From: Burkholderiales bacterium
Lineage (GTDB): Bacteria; Pseudomonadota; Gammaproteobacteria; Burkholderiales; SG8-41
Direction of reading: 5' to 3'
Length of the DNA: 49,591 nt
Assembly: GCA_030683105.1 (NCBI GenBank)
Contig: JAUXMZ010000058.1
Coordinates: 1 to 49,591, forward strand
Part shown: one piece after another, positions 8,656 through 16,143 of the stretch
How positions within the stretch are numbered: the stretch's first letter is position 1
How the letters are laid out: the number at the start of each line of letters is the position of its first letter
Notes under the pieces: generated by a model
What the model was told of the DNA's origin: nothing
Databases searched by the model: none
Seen by the model: the letters and a program-made list of their open reading frames with translations, nothing else
Position numbers and translations under genes: made by a program

Positions 8656-9935
8656 AACAGCCCTCGACCACTAGTTTTCATCGTGGATCTGATCGCAGGA
8701 GTGCGAACCACTCAAGCGCGGAGGAACGTCGACGCGGCGACCGGCGTGACTCGGCAATTCACTGGATCACCCTGTTCCGTGACGCCGACCCGCGCGACCT
8801 CGATGCGGCTCTTGCCGAATGCGAGGTGTTGCTGCTGCCTGCGGGCACGCCGCTTCTGCGTACGGGCGAGGCCAACCGCAATGTTTTCATACTCCTGTCG
8901 GGAAAACTGATCGCCCGGCTGGGGGATGATCCGAGCCCGGATACTGCCATCGAGTTCTCTCCCGGCGAGTGCGTCGGTGAACTTTCGGCCATCGATGGCA
9001 AGCCTATCTCGGCGCTGGTGCTTGCGGTTACGGATGTTCGCGTTCTCCGGCTCGATCGCGAAGTGTTCTGGAACCGTCTGATGCTGCTGCGTGGTGTAGC
9101 CGAAAATCTGATGACCACCCTGACCGAGCGCATGCGCCGTGCAAACGTGAAGGCCCTCGCTTTGCAGCGTGAACGGCTCGAGCTAAAACATCTCAAAAAG
9201 GAACTTGAAGTCGCGCGCCAGCTCCAGGCAAGCATGCTGCCGCTGCAGCGGCCGTTGTTTCCAGGGCGTTCGGACATCGAAGTATGCGGTTTTATGGAGC
9301 CAGCCTCGAAAGTCGGAGGGGATCTTTTCGACGTGTTCTTCGCCGACAGCCGCACGCTGTTTGTCTGCATCGGTGATGTTTCGGGCCACGGCATTGCAGC
9401 CGCACTGTTCATGGTCCGGGTGATCGGACTGCTGCGAATCCTGGCCATGGATACGATGCAACCGGAGAAAATTCTTGAAACACTCAACGATCGCCTGTGC
9501 ATCGGCAATGACACCAACCTCTTCGTGACCCTGTTCTGCGGTTTTCTCGACGTGCAAAGCGGCAGGTTCGTCTACTCGAACGGGGGGCATTGCGCGCCGA
9601 TGGTGAGCGCCGGCCGCGATGCGGCGCTGCTGCCGCTGCCGAAGGGGATGCTGGTCGGCGCGGCGAGCGGCAGGCACTACTCCAGCATGGAGTACAACCT
9701 CGCGGCCGGGGAAACGCTGTTTTGCTATTCCGACGGCGTGACGGAAGCGGAAAACCAGGCTGGCTCCCCGTTTTCCGAGGAAGGCTGTCTCGAATTGCTG
9801 CGCCGTGGCGCGACGAGCGCGCTGCCCACGCTTCTTGATTCCCTGTACGAAAAGGTCGTCAGCCACACCGGATCGAGGCTGCTGGCGGACGACTGCACGA
9901 TGCTTGCCGTGCGCCGACCGGCGCCAGACTGCTGA
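8652..9935 (+). CDS. PP2C-type phosphatase (SpoIIE/RsbU) with cyclic-nucleotide-binding-like sensor
   Basis: A 427-residue protein with three parts. Residues 1-35 are a basic, disordered leader. Residues 40-150 form a cNMP-binding-like (Crp-type) beta-roll with LLSGKLIARL and PGECVGE motifs. Residues 155-200 are a coiled coil, and 205-425 form a SpoIIE-type PP2C domain. Metal ligands are visible: Asp224 (GGDLFD), Asp242 (GDVSGHG), Asp361 (YSDGVTE) and Asp413/414 (ADDCT). It should dephosphorylate the STAS protein and so switch the module on in response to a ligand or stress sensed by the N-terminal roll. The PGECVGEL segment lacks the Arg that contacts cyclic nucleotide phosphate in Crp (PGE..GE......R), so the ligand is uncertain. 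Confidence 0.9.
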   Translation: MKQPSTTSFHRGSDRRSANHSSAEERRRGDRRDSAIHWITLFRDADPRDLDAALAECEVLLLPAGTPLLRTGEANRNVFILLSGKLIARLGDDPSPDTAIEFSPGECVGELSAIDGKPISALVLAVTDVRVLRLDREVFWNRLMLLRGVAENLMTTLTERMRRANVKALALQRERLELKHLKKELEVARQLQASMLPLQRPLFPGRSDIEVCGFMEPASKVGGDLFDVFFADSRTLFVCIGDVSGHGIAAALFMVRVIGLLRILAMDTMQPEKILETLNDRLCIGNDTNLFVTLFCGFLDVQSGRFVYSNGGHCAPMVSAGRDAALLPLPKGMLVGAASGRHYSSMEYNLAAGETLFCYSDGVTEAENQAGSPFSEEGCLELLRRGATSALPTLLDSLYEKVVSHTGSRLLADDCTMLAVRRPAPDC

Positions 9936-10100
9936 TCTGCCGCGGCGTGCTGGAGGCTTCCTCCATTTTGCTTGCGTGGCAGCCAACCTTGTTCGAGTTT
10001 CCGTTTAATGTGCCATAACGCTGATAAAAGGGTCAGGCCGACGTCAAATAGCCATAATCTCCTGCAATCAATGGTGTCAGATTTCATTGATTCTGCTGAA

Positions 10101-10141
10101 AGAAAAAACAAAAGCGTCCTCCACGCAGCGCTGCGCAGAGG
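10101..10141 (-). terminator. Intrinsic terminator of the alpha/beta-hydrolase gene
   Basis: Read on the minus strand, CCTC/GAGG (10138-10141 with 10118-10121) encloses the self-complementary CGCAGCGCTGCG (10124-10135), followed by a T-rich tract (complement of 10101-10113). It lies 18 bases past the stop of the leftward hydrolase gene. Confidence 0.7.
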
Positions 10142-10158
10142 GCGCCCAAGGGGCCGCG

Positions 10159-11496
10159 TTACTTCTTTGTCGCCGCTTTCTTGATTGCTTTTTTCTTCCC
10201 CGCTTTTTTCTTGACGGGCGCTTTCTTTTTGACGACAGCCTTTTTCTTCGGTTTTGCTTTTGATGCCGCCGGCTTCGCAGCCGGTTTCATGCCCTGCGTG
10301 AGCACGCCGCGCAGCCAGCGCCACGCCGCCGGGCCCCACTCGCGCTCGTTCTTCGCTGCGATGTGGCCGTCGTCGGCGTAGACGCGCGCGACGCGCCCGT
10401 CGGGCGGGCCGGACTCGAGCAGCAGGTAAAGATTGCCGATCGGCGTCAGGTGGTCGATCTTGCCGTTGACTAGGAACATCGGCATGGTCAGGTTCTTCAG
10501 CAGGTCGTTGTCTTTCAGCGACCAGCGCAGGAATTCCCTGCGCTGCTCGTCCTCGGTCATTTCCTTCAGCGGCGGGCGGCTGCCGCGCGGGCCGAACCAG
10601 TTGGTGCGCGCGCGCTCCAGCGCAACCTTGCGCCACTCGGCGCGGTCTTCCGGCGTGCCCCAGAAGCCGACGCCGCCGGGCGCGCATGAAATCAGGCCCT
10701 TGATCCGCTTGTCGTGCGCGGCGAGGCGCATCACCCACAGGCCGCCGCGGCTGACGCCGAATGCGCCGATGCGGTTGCCGTCGATTTCGGGGCGCGCGGC
10801 GAGCACGTCGAGCGCCGCCTGCCACGCGACGACCGATTCCGGCGCGTGCGGGAACGTGGTCTGCCCGGTGCCGGGCGCATCGACGACCAGCGCGGCCATG
10901 CCTTCGTTCATCGCGCCGTCGGCGTATTTCTCGCGGTCTTCCTTGTACATGTCCGCGCCGCACATCACCAGCACCGCGGGGACGGGATTGGCCTTCGACG
11001 CGCCCTTGGGCAGGCGCAGGTAGCCGGTGGCCTCCATGCCGTCGCGCCGCACCTTGATGACTTCCGTGCGGATCGGGTAGAGCGCCGTCGCCTTCTGGAA
11101 GCAGCGCAGGTAGTTCTCGTACGACTGCGCCTTGATCGGGCTCATCGTGGGCGGGCAGATCGTCGAGCCCGACCAGTAGGGCGACGGGAAACGCGCGAGG
11201 CTGTAGTAGGTCTTCGCCTGGATATAGGCCTTGCGCGCGCCTTCGCGGTCGCGCCTGGCCAGCAGCGCATCGCCCTGCTTCTCATAGCGCGCGGCGACTT
11301 CGCTCCACACCGGGACCCAGTCCTCGTCTTCGGTGCTCTTGATTTTGGCGACCGTGTCGATCAGCAGCTGCAGATCGTCGATCAGATTGAACCATCGGCG
11401 GTAGAACCCGCCGATGCCGACGACGAAGGGGTCTTCGTCCGCGCGCACCGGCAGCCGGGCGAGAATCTCGGCCCGGTTGGAACCTGCTTCTGCCAT
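10159..11496 (-). CDS. Alpha/beta-hydrolase with lysine-rich histone-H1-like tail
   Basis: A 445-residue protein. Residues 1-140 form a helical N-terminal domain, and 141-400 a FrsA/acyl-peptide-hydrolase-like alpha/beta-hydrolase. The nucleophile is Ser249 (FGVSRGGL), the acid Asp348 (GKIDHLTP) and the base His378 (DDGHIA). Residues 403-445 are an almost pure Lys/Ala/Pro tail with KKK repeats, like bacterial H1/AlgP-type C-termini that bind DNA or polyanions. ATG 11496 is preceded by GGGAGG; the frame is open further upstream. A strong terminator follows. Esterase or peptidase activity is expected. The tail is unusual and could tether the enzyme to nucleic acid or anionic polymers. Confidence 0.8.
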   Translation of the reverse strand: MAEAGSNRAEILARLPVRADEDPFVVGIGGFYRRWFNLIDDLQLLIDTVAKIKSTEDEDWVPVWSEVAARYEKQGDALLARRDREGARKAYIQAKTYYSLARFPSPYWSGSTICPPTMSPIKAQSYENYLRCFQKATALYPIRTEVIKVRRDGMEATGYLRLPKGASKANPVPAVLVMCGADMYKEDREKYADGAMNEGMAALVVDAPGTGQTTFPHAPESVVAWQAALDVLAARPEIDGNRIGAFGVSRGGLWVMRLAAHDKRIKGLISCAPGGVGFWGTPEDRAEWRKVALERARTNWFGPRGSRPPLKEMTEDEQRREFLRWSLKDNDLLKNLTMPMFLVNGKIDHLTPIGNLYLLLESGPPDGRVARVYADDGHIAAKNEREWGPAAWRWLRGVLTQGMKPAAKPAASKAKPKKKAVVKKKAPVKKKAGKKKAIKKAATKK

Positions 11497-11558
11497 TGCA
11501 ACCTCCCAGTTAATAAACAAATAAACAGGGTCAGAGCAACTTATCCGGCAGCGTTTGC

Positions 11559-12008
11559 TTAACGTTTAAGCTGCTGCTGGATATATTTGCCGATCAGGAC
11601 TATCGCGGGATAGATCACCGCTTCTTCAATTCTTTCGTGAACCATGCCTCTGTACGCAAATTGCGTATATTTATCGCTGCCTGCTTTTTTCGCCGCTTCC
11701 AGCAACATTTGCAGTCTGAACGCTGTACGCCGATGATCGGCCTGAAAAGATTCGCGGCGGGAGATAAATTCGGATATCAGCGGCAATATGGCCGCCATTT
11801 CCGCGGTGACATCGCCGGATGCCAGTTCGGGCAGCAAACCAAGCGCGGGAAATGCGATTTTTTCTTCCATGGCCATGTGCGGCAGGATGATACTGGCCAG
11901 CTGATGCGCCGCTTCTCCGATCGGGCCATGCTCATTCAATGCTTTGTCCAGTTCCGCGCGCAATTCATCGTGGTCGAGCTTCAAGGCAATCGGGACTTCC
12001 ATATTCAT
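11559..12008 (-). CDS. Hemerythrin HHE-domain protein
   Basis: A 149-residue four-helix bundle with the spaced His/Glu ligands of hemerythrin-like proteins: His13 (LDHDEL), His44 and Glu48 (LPHMAMEE), His92 (ADHRR), and His124 with Glu128/129 (HERIEEA). Such domains hold a non-haem diiron centre and serve in oxygen, NO or iron sensing and storage or in repair of Fe-S centres. A GAGGAG lies upstream of ATG 12008. It stands alone between the hydrolase and the AsmA gene, both on the same strand. Confidence 0.88.
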   Translation of the reverse strand: MNMEVPIALKLDHDELRAELDKALNEHGPIGEAAHQLASIILPHMAMEEKIAFPALGLLPELASGDVTAEMAAILPLISEFISRRESFQADHRRTAFRLQMLLEAAKKAGSDKYTQFAYRGMVHERIEEAVIYPAIVLIGKYIQQQLKR

Positions 12009-12307
12009 GGTGCTTCAGGCTCCTCGAAATCGTGCGTGTCGGTCTGGTCCCGGCACCGTCGTGCGTTTCCCAAAATCTTCTTCCCGGCTCATGACGCGTG
12101 CAGATATGACGCGTATTTTAACGGAAATAGGGGCAGAGTCATTTATCGCAGAGCGTACCCCTTGTTGCAACCCCGATTTCCGTAGCCATGAGCGTCGCCT
12201 AACCGCGGTGATTGGTGACAGGCGTAAACCGAAAACCCCGGTCAAGCCGGATGCCCGATAAAGGCGGGGGAGGCGAACGGGCTGGACGTTTTAGAGAAAT
12301 GTGCGGC

Positions 12308-14275
12308 CTATTTCTTTGTTTTATTCTTCTCCGCATGCGGCAAAGCCCTTGCCTCCCGGACCAGTTGCCCGCAATCGCTGTCTTCTCCCGGACCGGCGTC
12401 GATCAACGGGATCAGCACCAGCAGTGGATTGACTATGCCCAGCGCAATTGCGCCGAGCGCGCGCGCGGCCACGCGCCCCTTGTCGACTCCGACATCGGGC
12501 CTGGCAAAGCTGCCGCGAACGTAGATCGGGCTGCGCAACGCCAAAGGACTGGTGTACTTCGTTTTCTGATTGAGCGTCAGGTCCAGCTTCTCCTGCCCCA
12601 GATCGATGCTGCCCGTGCCGACGATGGTGGTGACCTCGGTATCGAAGATCAGCGCATTGACGTGCATGGTGCCGTCTTTGACACCGAAGTCGGCCACCCC
12701 GCAACGCAACTTGACGAGCCTGTCGCCGGTCATTTTCAGTTCCAGTATTTCCCAGAGATGCAGGCCGGCTTTTTCCATCATCAATTTGCTGATCTCGCCG
12801 CCGGCGACGACCAGCCCCATCTTGCCGCTGGCACTCGCAAGCATGCGCCTTACCGAGTTGCCTTTGCCCGCGAGATCGAACTCGCCGTTGATCTGGCCTA
12901 TGCTGGTCTTGCTCAGCTCGACGGTCGGAAACAGCCTGGCGATGAGAATTTTTCTTGCCCGCACCTGGGCGCGCACCTGGATCGGATCATTGCGCCCGTC
13001 CAGCGAAATCACGGCATTGAGGTGGCCGCCGGCCACGCCGACATTGAGCGGATCGAGCGTCAGCACGGAGTCGCGCAGGCTCAGGTGGGTGACGAGATCT
13101 TCGAGCGGCAGTTCCTTGGCGCGGCGTATGGTTTTGGCCTTCAGGGTCACCTCCGCGTCGACGCTGTTCCAGCGGTCGGTCTTGAACGGCAGGTCGGGCA
13201 GCACGCGCGCCTGCGCAGGCGTGGGTGCGGCGGTTTGAGCAGGTGGCGGGGCCGCCTGTTTGGCGGCTTGCACGCTGCCGGGCCGCGCGCCTATCAACGG
13301 GCCCAGATCTGCCAAATCGAGCAAATTGGACACCAGATCCGCTTTCATTGCCGGGCGTTTGCCGCCTGTGTCGATCTGAAATGTGCCCGCAATATCGCTG
13401 TCCCCGATCCGGCCCGAGAATTTTTCGTAGCGCCATGTATTCCCGCTACGAAGTAAATGCCCCTCGGTCGCGTAATCGCGCGTGTCCGGAAACGCGATAC
13501 CGAGCAACGGAAAAAGCTGCGCCAGACTCTCGCCGCGCAGGGCGACGCGCATGTCCACCGCGGAAAACTTCAGCAGGCTGGTAATGGTGCCGCCGGCCTT
13601 CACGCCGGTGTGGCCCACGGTAGCGTCGATTTTCAGGGGATAGGGCGTGCTGTCGTCGCGCAATCCCAGCACCGGCCCGCCGTTGCCGCGCGCCTTGAGG
13701 GGCATGCCCTGGTATTGCCCCTGCGCGGAGAAGGTAACCCCTGCTCCGGCGGACTGCGTGTCTGACGTCGAGAGTTCTGCCCGGATGCGGGTCTTCTGCC
13801 CGGCATCGTCGTAACCGAGCATTCCCTGATCGAGCATCAGGCGGTCGATCCGGATACGCGCCCCTTCGTCCTGTTGGTTGAGGTCCAGCAGCCAGTTCTT
13901 TCGGCCGCCGGTGCTTTGCTCCAGGAAGACCACGGGACGCTCGAGCCGCACCTCGGGGAAAACGATGTTTTGCCGGAGCAGTTGCGGTAAGTCGATTGCG
14001 ACTTCCACCGCGTCGGCTGCGACCATCTGCTTTTCCCTGGCCCAGCCCGGATTCGCGAACGTCACTGCGGCGGCGCGTATGCGCGGCAGGGGCCAGGCGA
14101 ATTTCACCGTAAGTTCGCCGTTGATGGCCAGCGCGCGGCCGGTTTTCTCCGTCGCCATGCGCTCTATCGGGCCGCGCAGCCAGTTCCAGCCGAAAATCGA
14201 GATGAAAAGCGCGGCCAGCAGGATAGTGGCAAGAAAAACTCCGGCTATCCATTTGAGCGAACGAGGCAGCGTCAT
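12308..14275 (-). CDS. AsmA-family protein
   Basis: A 655-residue protein with an N-terminal signal anchor (about residues 8-30, ending FGWNWLRGP) and a long periplasmic part of repeating beta-strands. The typical N-terminal AsmA signature (RPIE..., TGR.L.I.G...) and the C-terminal low-complexity linker before the last domain are present. AsmA-like proteins bridge the envelope and move or sort phospholipids toward the outer membrane. A Pro/Ala linker lies at about 320-340. The gene is monocistronic as far as can be seen. Long open frames on the opposite strand are coding shadows. Confidence 0.88.
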   Translation of the reverse strand: MTLPRSLKWIAGVFLATILLAALFISIFGWNWLRGPIERMATEKTGRALAINGELTVKFAWPLPRIRAAAVTFANPGWAREKQMVAADAVEVAIDLPQLLRQNIVFPEVRLERPVVFLEQSTGGRKNWLLDLNQQDEGARIRIDRLMLDQGMLGYDDAGQKTRIRAELSTSDTQSAGAGVTFSAQGQYQGMPLKARGNGGPVLGLRDDSTPYPLKIDATVGHTGVKAGGTITSLLKFSAVDMRVALRGESLAQLFPLLGIAFPDTRDYATEGHLLRSGNTWRYEKFSGRIGDSDIAGTFQIDTGGKRPAMKADLVSNLLDLADLGPLIGARPGSVQAAKQAAPPPAQTAAPTPAQARVLPDLPFKTDRWNSVDAEVTLKAKTIRRAKELPLEDLVTHLSLRDSVLTLDPLNVGVAGGHLNAVISLDGRNDPIQVRAQVRARKILIARLFPTVELSKTSIGQINGEFDLAGKGNSVRRMLASASGKMGLVVAGGEISKLMMEKAGLHLWEILELKMTGDRLVKLRCGVADFGVKDGTMHVNALIFDTEVTTIVGTGSIDLGQEKLDLTLNQKTKYTSPLALRSPIYVRGSFARPDVGVDKGRVAARALGAIALGIVNPLLVLIPLIDAGPGEDSDCGQLVREARALPHAEKNKTKK

Positions 14276-14487
14276 GGCGGTGTGGGAGGCGATGCGGACA
14301 ACGTTTCCAAGAAAGATTTCATCCTGAAGTTCTGGTACACAATTGATTCACTTGCGATGGCCAATGAGGCTACGCGAACCGCCAGGCCGAATGTGACGCG
14401 CCGTCATATTTGCGATGCGGGGGCTCCCAAAACGACGACGGATTGATCAGCGAACCAGTGCGCTGCCCCGCAAATAATTTACACATC

Positions 14488-14542
14488 CGTAGGTCGACTA
14501 TCCTTTGGCGACACTTTGTCGGGAAAGGATTCCCGACCTACG
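14488..14542. repeat. REP-like hairpin with GTAG head
   Basis: A 55-base three-step hairpin: CGTAGGTCG (14488-14496) pairs with CGACCTACG (14534-14542), ATCCTTT (14500-14506) with AAAGGAT (14524-14530), and CGACA (14509-14513) with TGTCG (14517-14521). The GTAG next to a GTCG-rich palindrome is typical of REP sequences mobilised by RAYT transposases. It lies in the 318-base gap between the AsmA and CsbD genes, where nothing else was found. Confidence 0.6.
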
Positions 14543-14593
14543 ATTCAGGCAAGAAACATACGGGACAGCACACTGGCGACTCGGGACACCAGA

Positions 14594-14776
14594 CTAAGGC
14601 TTCTTGAAATCCTCAACCGCCTGCTTGGCGTCGCCAACGCCCTTTTGCAGCTTCCCGGAAATCTGTTTTGAAAGCCCCTTGATCTGTTGTTCCTTGTTTC
14701 CAACCAGCTTGCCCGCTTCTTCCTGGACTTTGCCGACTACGTCTTTCGCCGCGCCCTTCACCTGGTCTTTGTTCAT
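14594..14776 (-). CDS. CsbD-family stress protein
   Basis: A 60-residue, very hydrophilic Lys/Gln/Gly-rich protein beginning MNKDQVKGAAKD, the signature of CsbD/YjbJ-like proteins. Members are abundant general-stress proteins of unknown biochemical role. It is followed upstream on the same strand by a DUF3309 gene and a cytochrome/BON gene, a combination often seen in envelope- or desiccation-stress clusters of proteobacteria. Confidence 0.9.
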   Translation of the reverse strand: MNKDQVKGAAKDVVGKVQEEAGKLVGNKEQQIKGLSKQISGKLQKGVGDAKQAVEDFKKP

Positions 14777-14828
14777 GTTCGACTACCCCTGTTGTAAGCG
14801 CTGCACTCAGCGCGATGGAAAATAACGG

Positions 14829-14987
14829 CTAAATCTTGCCCAGCAGAAGCAATATCACGATTATCAGCAGCACCAATCCGATGCCGCCGCTGGGACCATA
14901 CCCCCATTGCCTGCTGTGGGGCCAGGTCGGGATCACGCCCAGCAGCATCAGAACCAGCACGATCAACAGTATCGTTCCTAAACTCAT
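14829..14987 (-). CDS. DUF3309-type small hydrophobic protein
   Basis: A 52-residue frame. It begins MSLGTILLIVLVLMLLGVIP, carries a central TWPHSRQWGYGPSGG turn and ends in a second hydrophobic helix. This two-helix layout with the WPHSR.WGY.PSGG centre is the DUF3309 family pattern. AGGAG lies six bases before ATG 14987. It is 52 bases upstream of the CsbD gene on the same strand, so the two are probably co-transcribed. The function is unknown. Confidence 0.85.
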   Translation of the reverse strand: MSLGTILLIVLVLMLLGVIPTWPHSRQWGYGPSGGIGLVLLIIVILLLLGKI

Positions 14988-15038
14988 TTCGCTTCTCCTT
15001 GCTTCGCGCTCCGGCTGCCGCGCACGAAACCGGCGGCT

Positions 15039-15650
15039 TTACTGCTGGCCTTTGACTATCATGTCGTTCTTGACCGACTTCACGCCCTTGACGCCCTTGG
15101 CAACTTCGACGGCCTTGTTGATATCGGCGCGGGACCTGACAAAGCCGCTCAACTGAACCGTGCCCTTGAAGGTTTCGACGTTGATTTCGGCCGACTTCAG
15201 CGAAGGCTCTTCCAGAACCGCTGCCTTCACTTTGGTGGTGATGACCGCGTCGTCGATATATTCCCCGGCGGATTCCTTCTTGGACGCCGGTGCGGCGGAT
15301 TTCTCTTTGACTGGTTTGTCCGCGCCTGCAGTCTGCTTATGGCATTTCGCGCAATCGGCCGGAGCCTTGACGCTGAACGCCTTCTTGCCGTCATGGCAGG
15401 CACCGCAGAACTTGCCTTCGTTCATCGCGGCCATGGTCATCTTGTCGCTGCCTTTTTTCATTTCAAACAGCTTGGGCTTGGTGTGGCAATCTGCGCATTG
15501 CGAGCCCTTGCCCGCATGTGTCTTGCCGTCAAAGGTCACTTTGCCCATGGAGCTGGCAAACTCCACTGTCTTGCCTGACGGCACCGCCATGACGTTCCCG
15601 GCCGAAAGCATCAGCACCGCAAATGCCGCGAATATTCCCGAAAATTTCAT
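15039..15650 (-). CDS. Periplasmic triheme cytochrome c fused to a BON domain
   Basis: A 203-residue protein. Residues 1-22 are a Sec signal peptide. Three c-type haem motifs follow: CADCH (52-56), CGACH (82-86) and CAKCH (100-104), with extra His45 as a possible axial ligand, as in class III c7/c3-like cytochromes. A Lys/Ala-rich linker (108-128) leads to a BON domain (130-200, OsmY-like, with VQLSGFV and VKGVKSV motifs). BON domains bind phospholipid or membrane surfaces. The arrangement suggests a periplasmic electron carrier tethered to the membrane surface; no partner redox gene is next to it. Both halves are clear; the fusion function is inference. Confidence 0.9.
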   Translation of the reverse strand: MKFSGIFAAFAVLMLSAGNVMAVPSGKTVEFASSMGKVTFDGKTHAGKGSQCADCHTKPKLFEMKKGSDKMTMAAMNEGKFCGACHDGKKAFSVKAPADCAKCHKQTAGADKPVKEKSAAPASKKESAGEYIDDAVITTKVKAAVLEEPSLKSAEINVETFKGTVQLSGFVRSRADINKAVEVAKGVKGVKSVKNDMIVKGQQ

Positions 15651-16143
15651 TTTGTTACCCCCTCAAGTTGTTAACAATCAAAGAACGCCGCCATTATTGA
15701 GCGTTTCATAAAGAGTGACAGTCGGAACGCTCAATCCCTCTCCCCAGCCCTCTCCCGGAAGGAGAGGGTGAGAATGGCACTAATGCGCTGTCGCGAATTA
15801 GCGAAAGACCAATAATGCAGCAACAGCCGGATCGTTTTGCTTTTGAATATTAGATACCTCCATCCGCGGGGCGTTCTGTGCGACAGCGCACATACGACAG
15901 CTGATATCAGATGGAATTAGCGGTCACGGAAGGGCTTCCTAGCGAGCGCTAAGGCCGACTAGCGAAGAAATGGATCAAGAAATGGTCGGGTTCGCGTTCC
16001 CCGGGCCGCCAAAAGCAAACCCTGTTACTTGCTTCGTTAGAGGAGGACATTGCCGGCTTGCCCCTCTCCCCAGTCCTCTTGCCCCAGGCCGCCCCGTCCC
16101 CGCAAGCGGGTCGAGGGAGTATCTGCGCGATTCGCCTGCCCGG
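15651..16143. other. 493-base intergenic region with G/C-rich palindromic repeat
   Basis: CCCTCTCCC and GGAGAGGGTGA at about 15735-15770 form an imperfect hairpin of a kind that recurs as intergenic filler (compare 16055-16120 and 22880-22960). No gene, RNA or promoter could be supported in the rest. Confidence 0.4.

Noticed and set aside
9725-10963. 412-codon open frame on the minus strand
   Set aside because: Arg/Ala-rich frame overlapping the hydrolase gene in another frame and the phosphatase gene; no recognisable domain.
12212-13456. 414-codon open frame on the plus strand
   Set aside because: Antisense shadow of the AsmA gene; no ribosome-binding site, no domain, and composition typical of the reverse of a GC-rich coding strand.
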